A program made the position numbers and the translations under genes. The notes beneath the pieces were generated by a model that was given only the letters and a program-made list of their open reading frames with translations, had not been told where the DNA came from and made no database searches. A stretch of 64,000 bases of DNA from Sulfuritortus calidifontis (GTDB lineage Bacteria; Pseudomonadota; Gammaproteobacteria; Burkholderiales; Thiobacillaceae). Positions 43,978-55,187 of the stretch are shown one piece after another (position 1 is the first letter of the stretch; every line of letters begins with the position of its first letter). Where the stretch lies: the NCBI RefSeq assembly GCF_003967275.1, contig NZ_AP018721.1, positions 1,612,001 to 1,676,000 on the forward strand. The letters are read 5' to 3'.

Positions 43978-44834
43978 ACGAACGCCTCGCCATCGACCCG
44001 ACCACTTATGTCCACGGCCTGGATATCCAGGGCCTGCGCACCCTCCAGGCCGAGGCCGCGCAAGCTGCCGGCCTCGGCGTGTTCTTCCGCGACACCCTGA
44101 AAGATGGCAGCACTGGGCCCGAACTGGCGGTGATCCCGCCCGGCATCTTCGAGATGGGCGCCGCCGAACCCGAGCGCCGATTCGGCGATCTGCCCCAGCG
44201 CAACACCCGGATCGACCGCGCCTTCGCCATAGGCCGCTGCACGGTCACCGCCGATGAGTTCCAGCGTTTCGAGGAGGCCTGCGGATTTTTCTGGCAGGAC
44301 CACCTGCTGCGCGGCGAGGGCCGGCAGCCGGTGATCAACATCGACCTGACCACGGCCCAGGAATACCTCGACTGGCTGTCGCTGGAGACCGGCCATCGCT
44401 ATCGCCTGCCGACCGAGGCGGAGTGGGAATACGCCGCCCGGGCCGGCAGCCGCAGCGCCTACTGCTACGGCGAGCACCTGACCTGCAGCGAGGCCAACGT
44501 CGGCTCCTTCGCCCCGCCGCGCCAGGCGGTTTCCGGCTGGCGCCGCTTCCTGCCCTTCTGCGTGCCGCTCAACCGGGCGGTCGAGGTCGGCAGCTATCCG
44601 CCCAATCTCTGGGGCCTCTATGAGGTGCACGGCAACGTCTGGGAATTCACCTCCGACCGCTGGGTCGGCCCGATCGATGCCCTGAGTCGCAAACCGGCGC
44701 AGGGCGACTGGCGGGTGACCAAGGGCGGCTCCTGGTTCGAAGGCGCGCGTGATGCCCGCGCCGCCTCGCGCAAGCCGCGCTTTTACCACGAGCTCGATCT
44801 CAACCTGGGCCTGCGCGTGGTGCGCGAGTTGTAA
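43974..44834 (+). CDS. Formylglycine-generating-enzyme-fold protein, catalytic Cys absent
   Basis: The 286-residue protein has the FGE/SUMF1 fold: [65 protein letters not shown] and [21 protein letters not shown]. True FGEs have a Cys pair near the end that binds copper; here that region has none. Sulfatase activation is therefore unlikely, and a structural, binding or unrelated enzymatic role (as in other FGE-fold proteins) is more probable. It begins within the moaC stop codon. A strong terminator follows. Confidence 0.82.
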   Translation: MNERLAIDPTTYVHGLDIQGLRTLQAEAAQAAGLGVFFRDTLKDGSTGPELAVIPPGIFEMGAAEPERRFGDLPQRNTRIDRAFAIGRCTVTADEFQRFEEACGFFWQDHLLRGEGRQPVINIDLTTAQEYLDWLSLETGHRYRLPTEAEWEYAARAGSRSAYCYGEHLTCSEANVGSFAPPRQAVSGWRRFLPFCVPLNRAVEVGSYPPNLWGLYEVHGNVWEFTSDRWVGPIDALSRKPAQGDWRVTKGGSWFEGARDARAASRKPRFYHELDLNLGLRVVREL

Positions 44835-44853
44835 TTCCGCGATGAACCATAAA

Positions 44854-44879
44854 AAAACGGGGGCCGCGGCCCCCGTTTT
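44854..44879. terminator. Bidirectional intrinsic terminator
   Basis: AAAACGGGGGCC and GGCCCCCGTTTT form a 12-bp perfect inverted repeat with a two-base centre. T runs on both strands let it terminate both the FGE-fold gene and the convergent PuuD-like gene. Confidence 0.88.
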
Positions 44880-44897
44880 CGTTTCGGCGCTTGCCGT

Positions 44898-45494
44898 TCA
44901 GAACGGTAGGCCGTGCGCGTGGGCGGTCATGCCCAGCAGCATGGGGATGGACAGCATGGTGTTTGTCCGCGAGGCCAGGAAGGCGATCTTGCGCGCCTTG
45001 GCCTTCTCCTCATCGCTTGCCTGCACGATGCCCAGGATCTTCTTCTGGTTCGGCCAGATCAGCACCCAGACGTTGAACAGCATGATGGTGCCAAGCCAGG
45101 CGCCGATGCCGATGGCGTAAACGGCCGGGTTGGCCAGGGTGAAGGCGTCGACGAAGATGCCCATGTGGCCCAGGGCGCCGGCGCCGGACAGCCAGGTCAG
45201 CACGGCGGCCCAGCGGAACCAGAACAGGGCGCGCGGCGCGACGTACTTGTTGATCGCGGCCGGGCCGGGGTTGCCGTCGGCGGTGGCGGCGGCTACGGCC
45301 GGCACCTGCACGGCGTTGAAGTAATAGAGCAGGCCGATCCAGGCCACGCCGACCACGACATGGAACCAGACGAAGGTCTCCAGCATGTTGAAGGCCGGCA
45401 CCGCGCCTTCGGATGCCGGTGCGATATAGGTCAGGATGACAGCCAGCAGGATGCCGGCGATGACGGTACCACCACGAGTCTGCAAGGGATTCAT
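44898..45494 (-). CDS. PuuD-like (urate hydroxylase N-terminal type) membrane protein
   Basis: The 198-residue protein has four to five hydrophobic helices: GGTVIAGILLAVILTYIA, FVWFHVVVGVAWIGLLYYF, FRWAAVLTWLSGAGALGHMG, YAIGIGAWLGTIMLFNVWVLIWP and a last at SIPMLLGMTA. It carries conserved His and Trp residues in VVVGVAWIGLLYY and an NQKKILG loop, as in the membrane domain of PuuD-type urate hydroxylases (PF06181). The cytochrome c domain of PuuD is absent. Function is not known; a heme-binding or small-molecule oxidation role is possible. An IS30 element ends 27 bp upstream of its start. Confidence 0.6.
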   Translation of the reverse strand: MNPLQTRGGTVIAGILLAVILTYIAPASEGAVPAFNMLETFVWFHVVVGVAWIGLLYYFNAVQVPAVAAATADGNPGPAAINKYVAPRALFWFRWAAVLTWLSGAGALGHMGIFVDAFTLANPAVYAIGIGAWLGTIMLFNVWVLIWPNQKKILGIVQASDEEKAKARKIAFLASRTNTMLSIPMLLGMTAHAHGLPF

Positions 45495-45521
45495 TGAATA
45501 AAGCTCCTCATATCGTTAGGC

Positions 45522-46573
45522 GGATTCAACCACGAAGTGCAACACGGCTGAATGATTGCATAAAAACCTGATGCGGGGTTTTCCAGCCCAGGCGTTTTCT
45601 GGGGCGGTGGTTCAGGCGCTCCATGATCATGGCCAGTTCCTCCTGGGTGACGGTGTGAAAGGGCCTGGATTTGGGCAGGTACTGCCGGATGAGGCCGTTG
45701 GTATTCTCGTTCGTGCCGCGTTGCCAGGAGGCATAAGGGTCGGCGAAATAGGACGTGGATTCGAGTGCCCGGTCGATCTCGCCATGGCGGGCGAACTCCA
45801 GGCCATTGTCGAAGGTGAGCGTCTTCACCCGGGCCTTGAAGGGTGAAAGCAAGCGGATGATGGCCTCGCTTACCGCCTCGCTGGTCTTGTTGCGCACGTG
45901 GGCCAAGAGGCAGAAACCCGACTTGCGCTCGGTGAGGTTGACGATGGCCTGTTTGCGGCCAGCGCCGATGAGGGTGTCACCCTCCCAATGGCCGACCAGG
46001 CTGCGCGACTCGACGGCCTGCGGGCGCAAGGCAATCGGCCTGCGACCGGGGATTTGGCCGCGCAGGCTTCGGCCCGAGGCATAGCGTTTGCGACGCTGTT
46101 TCTGGCATCGGAGGTGGCGCCACAATGTGCCGCCGGCTCGCTTGTCGGTATAGGCGCGCTGATAGATCGCCTCATGGCTGATCGGCAGATGCGCGGCGAT
46201 CTGCTCGGGGCTGTGCTGCAGGGCAAGTCGTCTTTGGGCTTCCTCCCATACTTCCGGCAGGATGCGCGGCGCGTTGCGGCTATTGGCCGCCCGCGCCTCG
46301 GACAGGCGCTGCGCCTGCCGGGGCCGGTAGCCGCGTAATCCGCTGTTGCGGGCAAGCTCGCGGCTGATGGTGGAAGGGTGGCGGTCGAGCAACTGGGCGA
46401 TCTCGCGCTGTGTATGGCCGGCTTTGAGGAGGACGTAAATTTGGTATCGTTCGTTCTGGGTCAGATGGGTGTAGTTCATTGGGCAACTTCGACTTGGCGG
46501 TTGATGGAGCAAAATGCTCACGCATTCTGACCCACCTTCCAGTTAATCAAAATTGCACTTCGAATTTGAATCC
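45522..46573 (-). mobile_element. Complete IS30-family insertion sequence
   Basis: The 1052-bp element is bounded by imperfect inverted repeats, GGATTCAACCACGAAGTGCAA at 45522-45542 and its partner at 46553-46573 (three central mismatches). One intact transposase gene fills it. The size and structure are typical of IS30. I could not identify a convincing target-site duplication. It lies between a PuuD-like gene and a DsrC-like gene. Confidence 0.88.
45526..46479 (-). CDS. IS30-family transposase
   Basis: The 317-residue transposase begins at ATG 46479 (MNYTHLTQNERYQIYVLL). The N-terminus is an IS30-type helix-turn-helix (LKAGHTQREIAQLLDRHPSTISRELARNS). The DDE core has all three acidic residues: VGHWEGDTLIG, TFDNGLEFA and GTNENTNGLIRQYLPK. 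The closing HRPRKRLGWKTPHQVF is an IS30 signature. The frame is intact, so the element may be active. Its stop codon lies inside the left terminal repeat. Confidence 0.95.
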   Translation of the reverse strand: MNYTHLTQNERYQIYVLLKAGHTQREIAQLLDRHPSTISRELARNSGLRGYRPRQAQRLSEARAANSRNAPRILPEVWEEAQRRLALQHSPEQIAAHLPISHEAIYQRAYTDKRAGGTLWRHLRCQKQRRKRYASGRSLRGQIPGRRPIALRPQAVESRSLVGHWEGDTLIGAGRKQAIVNLTERKSGFCLLAHVRNKTSEAVSEAIIRLLSPFKARVKTLTFDNGLEFARHGEIDRALESTSYFADPYASWQRGTNENTNGLIRQYLPKSRPFHTVTQEELAMIMERLNHRPRKRLGWKTPHQVFMQSFSRVALRG

Positions 46574-46604
46574 ACGTTAAGTTTTTGTATTGCCGTGCTG
46601 ATAA

Positions 46605-46633
46605 AAGCATGCCCGCACGAGGCGGGCATGCTT
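46605..46633 (-). terminator. Terminator for the DsrC-like gene
   Basis: AAGCATGCCCGC and GCGGGCATGCTT form a perfect 12-bp stem with loop ACGAG, about 36 bp after the DsrC-like stop. On the minus strand it is followed by TTATCAG rather than a long U run, so termination may be moderate. Confidence 0.75.
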
Positions 46634-46669
46634 CTAATAACGGGTTTGCGCCATGCGCGATATTTCGCG

Positions 46670-47002
46670 TCAGACGCAACCGGTCGGCTTGGGCGTGCCG
46701 GCATAACGGCCGGCCTGCTTGGCGGGACCGAAGGGGAACAGGTCGAACAGGAACTTCTTCTCGCCCCACTCCGGACCGAACTCTTCCTTCAACGCCTTTT
46801 GCAGGATGCGCAGGTTGGGCGCAGTGCCATATTCGTTGAAGTAGTCGCGCATGTAATGAATGATCTTCCAGTGGTTCTCGCCCAGTTCCAGCTTGTCCTG
46901 GGAGGCGAGGTAGCTCGCCACATCCTCGGACCAGTCGGACAGGTCAACCAGGTAGCCTTCGGGGTCGGTAGCGACCGTCTTGCCGTTGATTTCGATTTCC
47001 AT
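46670..47002 (-). CDS. DsrC/TusE-family sulfur carrier, single conserved Cys
   Basis: The 110-residue protein starts at ATG 47002 behind GAGGAAG. It has the DsrC/TusE fold and signature: GYLVDLSDWSEDVASYLA, LELGENHWKIIHYMRDYFNEYG, and a C-terminal arm ending GRYAGTPKPTGCV with the penultimate Cys (CysA). The second Cys (CysB), eleven positions earlier in true DsrC, is Gly here. It is therefore a TusE-like or paralogous carrier, not the substrate for siroheme sulfite reductase DsrAB. It could hand sulfur in tRNA thiolation or in sulfur oxidation. No dsr or tus genes adjoin it. Confidence 0.88.
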   Translation of the reverse strand: MEIEINGKTVATDPEGYLVDLSDWSEDVASYLASQDKLELGENHWKIIHYMRDYFNEYGTAPNLRILQKALKEEFGPEWGEKKFLFDLFPFGPAKQAGRYAGTPKPTGCV

Positions 47003-47151
47003 CTTTAACTTCCTCTCTTCACCACTGTATATATGATGTGCGTTAGCCCTCAGGGGCGAACATGGCCCCATCCTATTAAACCCGAGCAGTCTTGTCAACT
47101 ATTACAAGACTTAATCCAATCTCGCCCCAGTCCAAACCACAGATTCAATCC

Positions 47152-48354
47152 ATGAGCGACCGCCGCCTCATCTACCTTGCCAGTTTCCTCAGGGCCATCG
47201 CCACAGGCCTGATCGGTGTGTTGCTCGGCCTTTACCTCGCCCGCCTGGCCTTCAGCCCGGCCGAGATCGGCCTCACGGTGAGCGCCGGCCTGGCCGGCGC
47301 CACCCTGGCCGTCTTTCTGGTCGGCCTACGCGGCGACCGCTGGGGCCGGCGCCGGACCTTGATCCAGCTGGCCTGGCTGGCGGCGGCCGGCGGCCTGGGC
47401 GCCCTTTTGTTCTCGGAACTTGCCGCCATCCTGCTCGCCGCCTTCGTCGGCATGCTCAACGGCCAGGGACGCGACCGCGGCGCCAGCCTGGTGCTGGAGC
47501 AGGCCATCCTGCCGGCCACCACCAGCGATGCCGAGCGCACCCGCGCCTTCGCCTGGTACAACGTGCTGCAGGATGTCGGTCATGCCCTGGGCAGCGCTCT
47601 GGCCGCCCTGCCCACCTGGCTGCACGACATGGGCGGACTGCCGGACCTGGCCGGCTTCAAATTGGCGCTTGGGCTATATGTGCTGCTGTTCGCCGCCCAG
47701 GCCATGCTGTTTGCCCGCCTGAGCCCGCGTATCGAGCAGGCGCTGTCGGAGAAAGCCATGCCGCTCTCGCCCGACAGCCGCCGCCGGCTGACCCGCATCT
47801 CCGCCCTCTTCGCCATCGACGCCCTGGCCGGCGGCTTTCTCGGCGCCGCCCTGATCGCCTATTTCTTCCATGCCCGCTTCGGCGTCGACGCCCAGAGCAT
47901 CGCCGCTCTGTTCGTCGGCGCCCGCGCGCTCAATGCCGCCTCCCATCTGGGCGCAGCCTGGCTGGCCCGGCGCATCGGCCTGGTCAACACCATGGTCTTC
48001 ACCCATATCCCATCCAGCCTGCTCTTGATGACCGTGGCGGTCGCCCCGGATTTCACCACCGCCGCCATCCTGTTTTTGCTGCGCGAGGGCCTGGTCGAGA
48101 TGGACGTGCCGACCCGGCAGTCCTATGTTATGGCCATGGTCAAGCCGGAGGAGCGCACTTTCGCCTCCGGCGTCACCCATCTGGTGCGCCTGGGCGGCTG
48201 GGCGGTCGCGCCGGCCTTCGCCGGTCTGCTGATGCAGGGCCTCTCGCTCGGTGCACCGCTGCTGGTGGGCGCGGCCATAAAGATCGGCTATGACGGCCTG
48301 CTTTGGGCCGGCTTCCGCCGGATCCGGCCGCCGGAAGAGCACATTAGTAGTTAA
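47152..48354 (+). CDS. MFS transporter
   Basis: The 400-residue protein has twelve predicted helices and MFS landmarks: [22 protein letters not shown] at helix 1, the loop [15 protein letters not shown] after helix 2 (DRxGRR), and a repeated half beginning [23 protein letters not shown]. The loop [24 protein letters not shown] occurs in permeases of unknown substrate. The ATG at 47152 opens the first helix. It is divergent from the DsrC-like gene with 149 bp between. A small palindrome follows before sodB. Confidence 0.87.
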   Translation: MSDRRLIYLASFLRAIATGLIGVLLGLYLARLAFSPAEIGLTVSAGLAGATLAVFLVGLRGDRWGRRRTLIQLAWLAAAGGLGALLFSELAAILLAAFVGMLNGQGRDRGASLVLEQAILPATTSDAERTRAFAWYNVLQDVGHALGSALAALPTWLHDMGGLPDLAGFKLALGLYVLLFAAQAMLFARLSPRIEQALSEKAMPLSPDSRRRLTRISALFAIDALAGGFLGAALIAYFFHARFGVDAQSIAALFVGARALNAASHLGAAWLARRIGLVNTMVFTHIPSSLLLMTVAVAPDFTTAAILFLLREGLVEMDVPTRQSYVMAMVKPEERTFASGVTHLVRLGGWAVAPAFAGLLMQGLSLGAPLLVGAAIKIGYDGLLWAGFRRIRPPEEHISS

Positions 48355-48383
48355 GAATATTAGTCAAGTATTGTTATCAACCG

Positions 48384-48404
48384 GACCAATCTTTAGAATT
48401 GGTC
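48384..48404. promoter_or_regulatory. Palindrome upstream of sodB
   Basis: GACCAAT, seven bases and ATTGGTC form a perfect 7-bp inverted repeat between the MFS gene and sodB, followed by TTATTTT. It may be a weak terminator for the MFS gene or an operator for sodB; sequence alone cannot decide. Confidence 0.45.
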
Positions 48405-48431
48405 TTATTTTCCACCCGACGGAGAAAACGA

Positions 48432-49019
48432 ATGGAACACCAACTGCCCGCCCTGCCCTACGCCATGGACGCCCTGCAGCCGCACATGTCCAAGGAGACC
48501 TTCGAGTACCACTACGCCAAGCACCACCAGGCCTATGTGACCAACCTGAACAACCTGATCAAGGGCACCGAGTTCGAAAACAAGTCGCTGGAAGACATCG
48601 TCAAGAGCGCGCCCGCCGGCGGCATTTTCAACAATGCCGCCCAGGTCTGGAACCACACCTTCTTTTGGAACTCGATGAAGCCCAACGGCGGCGGCGAACC
48701 CAGCGGGGCGCTGCTCGATGCGATCAACAAGAAATGGGGCTCGTTCGACGAGTTCAAGAAGGCCTTCCAGGCCTCGGCCGTGGGCAACTTCGGCTCGGGC
48801 TGGACCTGGCTGGTGAAGAAGGCCGACGGCTCGGTCGACATCGTCAACACCAGCAATGCCGGCTGCCCCCTGACCACCGCTGACCGCGCCCTGCTCTGCG
48901 TCGATGTCTGGGAGCACGCCTACTACATCGACTACCGCAACCTGCGGCCCAAGTTCGTCGAGACCTTCCTCAACAACCTGGTCAACTGGGACTTCGCCGC
49001 CAAGAACTTCGCCGCCTGA
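48432..49019 (+). CDS. sodB: Superoxide dismutase [Fe], SodB
   Basis: The 195-residue protein starts at ATG 48432 behind GGAGAAAACG. The four metal ligands are visible in [20 protein letters not shown] and [11 protein letters not shown]. The residues [11 protein letters not shown] and the WNHTFFW block with AQVWNH favour the iron form. It is cytosolic and removes superoxide during aerobic growth. Length is typical of bacterial Fe-SOD (192-200). An intrinsic terminator follows directly. Confidence 0.96.
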   Translation: MEHQLPALPYAMDALQPHMSKETFEYHYAKHHQAYVTNLNNLIKGTEFENKSLEDIVKSAPAGGIFNNAAQVWNHTFFWNSMKPNGGGEPSGALLDAINKKWGSFDEFKKAFQASAVGNFGSGWTWLVKKADGSVDIVNTSNAGCPLTTADRALLCVDVWEHAYYIDYRNLRPKFVETFLNNLVNWDFAAKNFAA

Positions 49020-49040
49020 GCGCAGTCCTACGGCAAACAA

Positions 49041-49066
49041 AAAAGGCCCGGGCAACCGGGCCTTTT
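49041..49066 (+). terminator. Intrinsic terminator after sodB
   Basis: AAAAGGCCCGG and CCGGGCCTTTT form an 11-bp perfect stem with loop GCAA, ending in TTTTT. A canonical rho-independent terminator 21 bp after the sodB stop. Confidence 0.92.
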
Positions 49067-49093
49067 TGCATCCGAGTCAGCCAGAATAGCGTC

Positions 49094-51253
<2,160 letters not shown>

Positions 51254-51269
51254 CCGCGAAGGGAACGGC

Positions 51270-52004
51270 ATGTGCGAATTGCTGGGCTATAGCGGAAGCG
51301 AGGCGGGAGACCTGAGTCCCTGGCTCGCCCCCTTCCGTCTGCGCGGCGGCCAGACCGGCGACAACCCGGACGGCTGGGGCGTGGCGGCCTGGAATGAAAC
51401 CGGTTTCGACATCGTCAAATCGCCCGAGCCCGGCCACAGTAGCGAACAATTCGCGCAACTGGCGCACACGCTGCGCAGCCGGCTGCTCATCGCCCATGTC
51501 CGCAAGGCCCGACATCCGCCGGTGCCGGGCATGCTCAACACCCACCCCTTCCGCCACAACTGCTGCAATCGGCCATGGGTGTTCGCCCACAACGGCCTGG
51601 TACCCGAGGTGATCGAGTGGCACCCGGCCAATGCCCCCTGCAAGCCGCTGGGCGACACTGATTCGGAGCACGCCTTCTGTCATCTGCTGACCGCCATCGC
51701 CGACAGCTACGCCAACACAAGCGAGCAAGACTGGATCCATCGCCTCGCCGAATTCGCAGAAGGCACTGCCAGTTTGGGCAAGTTCAATTTCCTGCTCTCC
51801 GACGGCTCGCTGCTCATCGCCTATGGCCATGACCGGCTGCACCATATGGAAGTGGCCAATGCCGAGCGCCCTTATGCCGTCATCGCAACTGAAGCGTTAA
51901 GCCCGGGAAACTGGCAGCCGTTTGCAGCGGACGAGTTGCGGATCTATCGAGATGGCATGCTGCTGGCGCGGCGCATCGCCGGCAAGGTCGCACAACCGAC
52001 TTAG
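51270..52004 (+). CDS. Class II glutamine amidotransferase (YafJ-like)
   Basis: The 244-residue protein begins MCELLGYSG, with the N-terminal nucleophile Cys2 exposed after Met removal. It also has [39 protein letters not shown] and [12 protein letters not shown]. These are the glutaminase motifs of GATase_4/YafJ proteins, which lack a separate synthase domain. The acceptor reaction is unknown. It starts 16 bp after ygiQ, probably in the same transcript. Its stop overlaps that of the convergent SemiSWEET gene. Confidence 0.93.
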   Translation: MCELLGYSGSEAGDLSPWLAPFRLRGGQTGDNPDGWGVAAWNETGFDIVKSPEPGHSSEQFAQLAHTLRSRLLIAHVRKARHPPVPGMLNTHPFRHNCCNRPWVFAHNGLVPEVIEWHPANAPCKPLGDTDSEHAFCHLLTAIADSYANTSEQDWIHRLAEFAEGTASLGKFNFLLSDGSLLIAYGHDRLHHMEVANAERPYAVIATEALSPGNWQPFAADELRIYRDGMLLARRIAGKVAQPT

Positions 52005-52258
52005 CGCGGCGCCGACAACTTTAGCCAGAGCACCACCGAGGCCAGACATAGCGTGATGCCGTTGGCCACGATCACCGGCAGGCTGCCGATGGCCAGGCCA
52101 TAGGCCAGCCAGCAGGCCACCCCAAGGGTGAACAGCAGATACATCGGCAGCGAGATGCCGGAGAGATCGCGCGTGCGCCAGGACTGCCAGGCCTGCGGCA
52201 CGAAGGCGGCCGTGGTCAGGATGGCCGCGGGATAGCGGAGCAGTTCCGCGCAGGCCAT
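52001..52258 (-). CDS. SemiSWEET-type sugar transporter
   Basis: The 85-residue protein has three hydrophobic helices (LLRYPAAILTTAAFVPQAW, LPMYLLFTLGVACWLAYGLAI, LPVIVANGITLCLASVVLWL) and the PQ motif (FVPQAWQSWRTRDLSGIS). This is the architecture of bacterial SemiSWEET, which works as a dimer to move small sugars or related solutes. The ATG shares a base with the purU stop (TGATG), so it is translated with purU. A longer frame upstream falls within purU. Confidence 0.9.
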   Translation of the reverse strand: MACAELLRYPAAILTTAAFVPQAWQSWRTRDLSGISLPMYLLFTLGVACWLAYGLAIGSLPVIVANGITLCLASVVLWLKLSAPR

Positions 52259-53112
52259 CAGTCGAACACCACCGTCTTGTTGCCGTAGACCAGGATGCGG
52301 TTGTCGATGTGCCACTTCACGGCGCGCGACAGCACCACCTTCTCCAGGTCCGCCCCTTTCTGCACCAGATCTTCCAGGTCGTCACGATGCGAGATGCGGG
52401 TGACGTCCTGCTCGATGATCGGGCCGTCATCGAGCACCTCGGTCACGTAGTGGCTGGTCGCGCCGATCAGCTTCACGCCGCGCTCGAACGCACGCTGATA
52501 AGGCTTGGCGCCGTGGAAGGCGGGCAGGAAGGAATGGTGGATGTTGATGATGCGGTTGGGCCAGCGCTGGATGAACGCGGGCGACAGCACCTGCATATAG
52601 CGGGCGAGCACCACGAAATCGACCCGATGCGCCTCGAGCAAGGCCTGCTGCGCCGCCTCGGCCTCGGCCTTGGTCTCCTTGCTCACCGGGATGTGTTGGA
52701 ACGGCAGCTTGTAGGCCTCGGCCAGCCAACGGGTGTCCGGGTGGTTGCTGATGATGAGAGGAATCTCGCAATAGAGCTCGCCCGACTGCCAGCGATACAA
52801 GAGATCGGCCAGGCAGTGGTCGTGCTTGGAGACGAAGATGGCCAGGCGCGGCTTCATTGACGACAGGGCCAGGCGCCACTGCATTTGATATTCGCCGGCG
52901 ATGGGGGCGAAGGCCTCATCGAACTTGTGCAGGCCGAGGTCGAAGCCGTCGAGGTCCCACTCCACCCGCATCAGGAACAGGCCGGCCTCCTTGTCCTGGT
53001 GCTGGTCGGCATGGAGGATGTTCGCGTTGTGCCGGTAGAGGAAATTGGCGATGGCCGCGACCAGGCCTTTGCGGTCGGGGCAGACGATCAGGAGGACGGC
53101 GGTATTGCGCAT
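52258..53112 (-). CDS. purU: Formyltetrahydrofolate deformylase PurU
   Basis: PurU hydrolyses 10-formyl-THF to formate and THF, feeding PurT or balancing one-carbon pools. The 284-residue protein has an N-terminal ACT domain (LLIVCPDRKGLVAAIANFLYRHNANI, about 1-80) and a formyltransferase-fold domain. The latter carries FVSKHDHCLADLLYRW, VLARYMQVLSPAF, NIHHSFLPAFHGAKPYQRAFERGVK and DDGPIIEQD. Length matches the family. It forms a coupled pair with the SemiSWEET gene. Confidence 0.96.
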   Translation of the reverse strand: MRNTAVLLIVCPDRKGLVAAIANFLYRHNANILHADQHQDKEAGLFLMRVEWDLDGFDLGLHKFDEAFAPIAGEYQMQWRLALSSMKPRLAIFVSKHDHCLADLLYRWQSGELYCEIPLIISNHPDTRWLAEAYKLPFQHIPVSKETKAEAEAAQQALLEAHRVDFVVLARYMQVLSPAFIQRWPNRIINIHHSFLPAFHGAKPYQRAFERGVKLIGATSHYVTEVLDDGPIIEQDVTRISHRDDLEDLVQKGADLEKVVLSRAVKWHIDNRILVYGNKTVVFD

Positions 53113-53286
53113 AAACGGAACTCAAAGGCCGGCCCAGAGGCCGCTGGGAAAAGCCTGCATCATACCGGCAAACCGGAGGCCGGAGTCTGATTAGAAACAG
53201 GCGCTTTCGCCCGGCATTTTGTTTATTTTGTTGCAAAAAGAAACGAATTAAAAAGTGGGCCAGCCGTCGAGAGTGAGGATACCGCC

Positions 53287-53463
53287 ATGGCGTTGACGCA
53301 CCACCCAACCGAAACACCTCCATCCCAGACTTCCGCGGCCCGGCCTTCCCCCTGGGCCAGCCGTGGCCTGCTGGCCGCTTGGCTGGCCTACAGCGCCATC
53401 GCGCTCGGCTGGTTCCTGGCCAACGACCCCCTCCTTTCCCTCTACGTTTGCGGAGCACGCTAA
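53287..53463 (+). CDS. Small membrane protein (58 residues) upstream of chemoreceptor
   Basis: An ATG at 53287, preceded by GTGAGGAT, opens a 58-codon frame ending TAA one base before the chemoreceptor ATG. The product has a Pro/Ser/Thr-rich N-terminus, one clear hydrophobic helix ([19 protein letters not shown]) and a short tail with a Cys. The ribosome site and near-contiguous spacing argue that it is translated with the chemoreceptor gene. No family is recognisable. It could be a small partner or a translational leader. Confidence 0.55.
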   Translation: MALTHHPTETPPSQTSAARPSPWASRGLLAAWLAYSAIALGWFLANDPLLSLYVCGAR

Positions 53464-53464
53464 T

Positions 53465-54973
53465 ATGACCACCACCATCGACGAAGAACGCGTTTTGCAA
53501 CCCGGCCGCGTCGCCGCCGACAGGGTGATGCTCGGCACCCTGGCCTTCCTTCTGGTCGTCTCCCTGGGCGTGGCGGCAGTCACCTCGACCTGGGCCGTGG
53601 CTCTCATCGTCGGCATCCCTGCCCTGGCGGTGCCCTTCGCCCTGTTCAAGATGAATCCGGGCAGCCTGGTCTCGCGCATCGCCATGGCCTGCGCCTTCAT
53701 GATCTTCTCGGCCCTGACCATCCAGCAGACCCGGGGCATGATCGAGGCCCACTTCGGCATCTTCGTGCTGCTCGCCTTCCTGCTCTATTACCGCGACTGG
53801 CGGCCGATCGTCGCGGCGGCCGGCGTCATCGCCGTGCATCACCTGGCCTTCAACTACATGCAGGCGGCCGGCATGGGCGTCTATGTCCTGTTCAACGGGC
53901 CCAACCTCGGCATCATCATCCTGCATGCGGTCTATGTCGTGGTGGAAACCGCCGTGCTGGTCTACATGGCCGTGAAGCTGCGCACCGAGGCGATCGAAAG
54001 CGCCCAGGTCGCCTCGCTGGCCGAGCACATCGGCCAGGGCGATCTGACCCAGGCCCTGCACGACAAGGCCCTGGCCGGCCGGCCGCTGCTGACCAAGATC
54101 GTCGACATGCAGAAGCAGCTGATCGACACCCTGGGCAAGGTCAACGCCCAGGCCCGGCAACTGGCCGGCACCACCCAGCGCATGGCCAGCCAATCGCAGG
54201 AGGTCGACAACGCCATGGACCGGCAGAGCGAATCCACCTCGGCCATCGCCGCCACCATCGAACAGCTCACCGTCTCGATCAATCACCTGTCCGAAGGCTC
54301 CGCCGAGGCCGCCCGCCTGGCCCAGCAGAGCGCGCAATCGTCGAACAGCGGCTCCAGCGTGGTGCGCTCCACCATCAGCGAGATCCGCAGCATCGCCGAT
54401 GCCATCGGTACCCTGTCCAAGGACATGGATCAGCTGGGTACCCAGTTCGACAACATCACCAGCGTGGTCGGCCTGATCAAGGACATCGCCGACCAGACCA
54501 ATCTGCTGGCGTTGAACGCATCGATCGAGGCAGCCCGCGCCGGCGAACAGGGCCGCGGCTTCGCCGTGGTGGCCGACGAGGTGCGCAAGCTGGCCGAACG
54601 CGCCCGCCAGGCGACCGAGGAGATCAGCCGCACCATCGACGACATTCAAACCAGCAAGGGCTCGGCCCTGGGCAGCATCGAGCAGGCGGTCAAGCGCGCC
54701 AGCGCCGGGGTCGAGCTCGCCAGCAGCGCCGGCAAGTCGATCGAGACCATCAGCCAGGATGTCCAGGAAGTGCAGCGCGTGGTCGAGGACATCTCCAACG
54801 CCCTGCGCGAGCAGACCGTGGCCGCCAGCGACATCGCCCGCAACATCGAGCAGGTCACCGCCATGGCCCAGGCCAGCAGCCAGGCCGCCAACAACGTGCG
54901 CGACAACTCCGACGACCTCAATCGCATCGCCCAGGAAATGGCGCAATCGGTCGTCCGCTTCCGCCTGCCTTAA
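53465..54973 (+). CDS. Methyl-accepting chemotaxis protein with multispanning membrane sensor
   Basis: The 502-residue protein starts at ATG 53465. The N-terminus (about 20-175) has five or six closely spaced hydrophobic helices, without the usual large periplasmic domain. A HAMP-like linker follows, and then a long coiled coil with the highly conserved signalling tip [41 protein letters not shown]. Residues rich in Gln/Glu flank it for methylation. It probably reports on membrane or energy state, since no periplasmic ligand pocket is seen. A terminator follows. Confidence 0.92.
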   Translation: MTTTIDEERVLQPGRVAADRVMLGTLAFLLVVSLGVAAVTSTWAVALIVGIPALAVPFALFKMNPGSLVSRIAMACAFMIFSALTIQQTRGMIEAHFGIFVLLAFLLYYRDWRPIVAAAGVIAVHHLAFNYMQAAGMGVYVLFNGPNLGIIILHAVYVVVETAVLVYMAVKLRTEAIESAQVASLAEHIGQGDLTQALHDKALAGRPLLTKIVDMQKQLIDTLGKVNAQARQLAGTTQRMASQSQEVDNAMDRQSESTSAIAATIEQLTVSINHLSEGSAEAARLAQQSAQSSNSGSSVVRSTISEIRSIADAIGTLSKDMDQLGTQFDNITSVVGLIKDIADQTNLLALNASIEAARAGEQGRGFAVVADEVRKLAERARQATEEISRTIDDIQTSKGSALGSIEQAVKRASAGVELASSAGKSIETISQDVQEVQRVVEDISNALREQTVAASDIARNIEQVTAMAQASSQAANNVRDNSDDLNRIAQEMAQSVVRFRLP

Positions 54974-54992
54974 TAAGCGGCAAGACAATCAC

Positions 54993-55017
54993 AACCGGGG
55001 CCGCGCGCCCCGGTTTT
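54993..55017 (+). terminator. Intrinsic terminator after the chemoreceptor
   Basis: AACCGGGG and CCCCGGTT form a perfect 8-bp stem with a GC-rich 7-base loop followed by TTTTC, 20 bp after the stop codon. Confidence 0.82.
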
Positions 55018-55159
55018 CATTTCCAACCGCCAACGCCTGCAATTGACCATTTTGCAGGCATAAAGCGGACAGACACGCCCGTTTTTCCCACCTCAGCCGC
55101 TTGATCCGAAAGCCTTTTTTCGGCGCCCCGCGCGGCAAAAAAATTTCACAAAAAATCTG

Positions 55160-55187
55160 TTGACGCGGCCGCTCATCTCACTAGAAT
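55160..55187 (+). promoter_or_regulatory. Sigma-70-type promoter of nrdAB
   Basis: TTGACG at 55160-55165 and TAGAAT at 55182-55187 are separated by 16 bp, about 100 bp before nrdA. An A-rich tract (AAAAAAATTTCACAAAAAA) just upstream could serve as an UP element. Confidence 0.65.
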
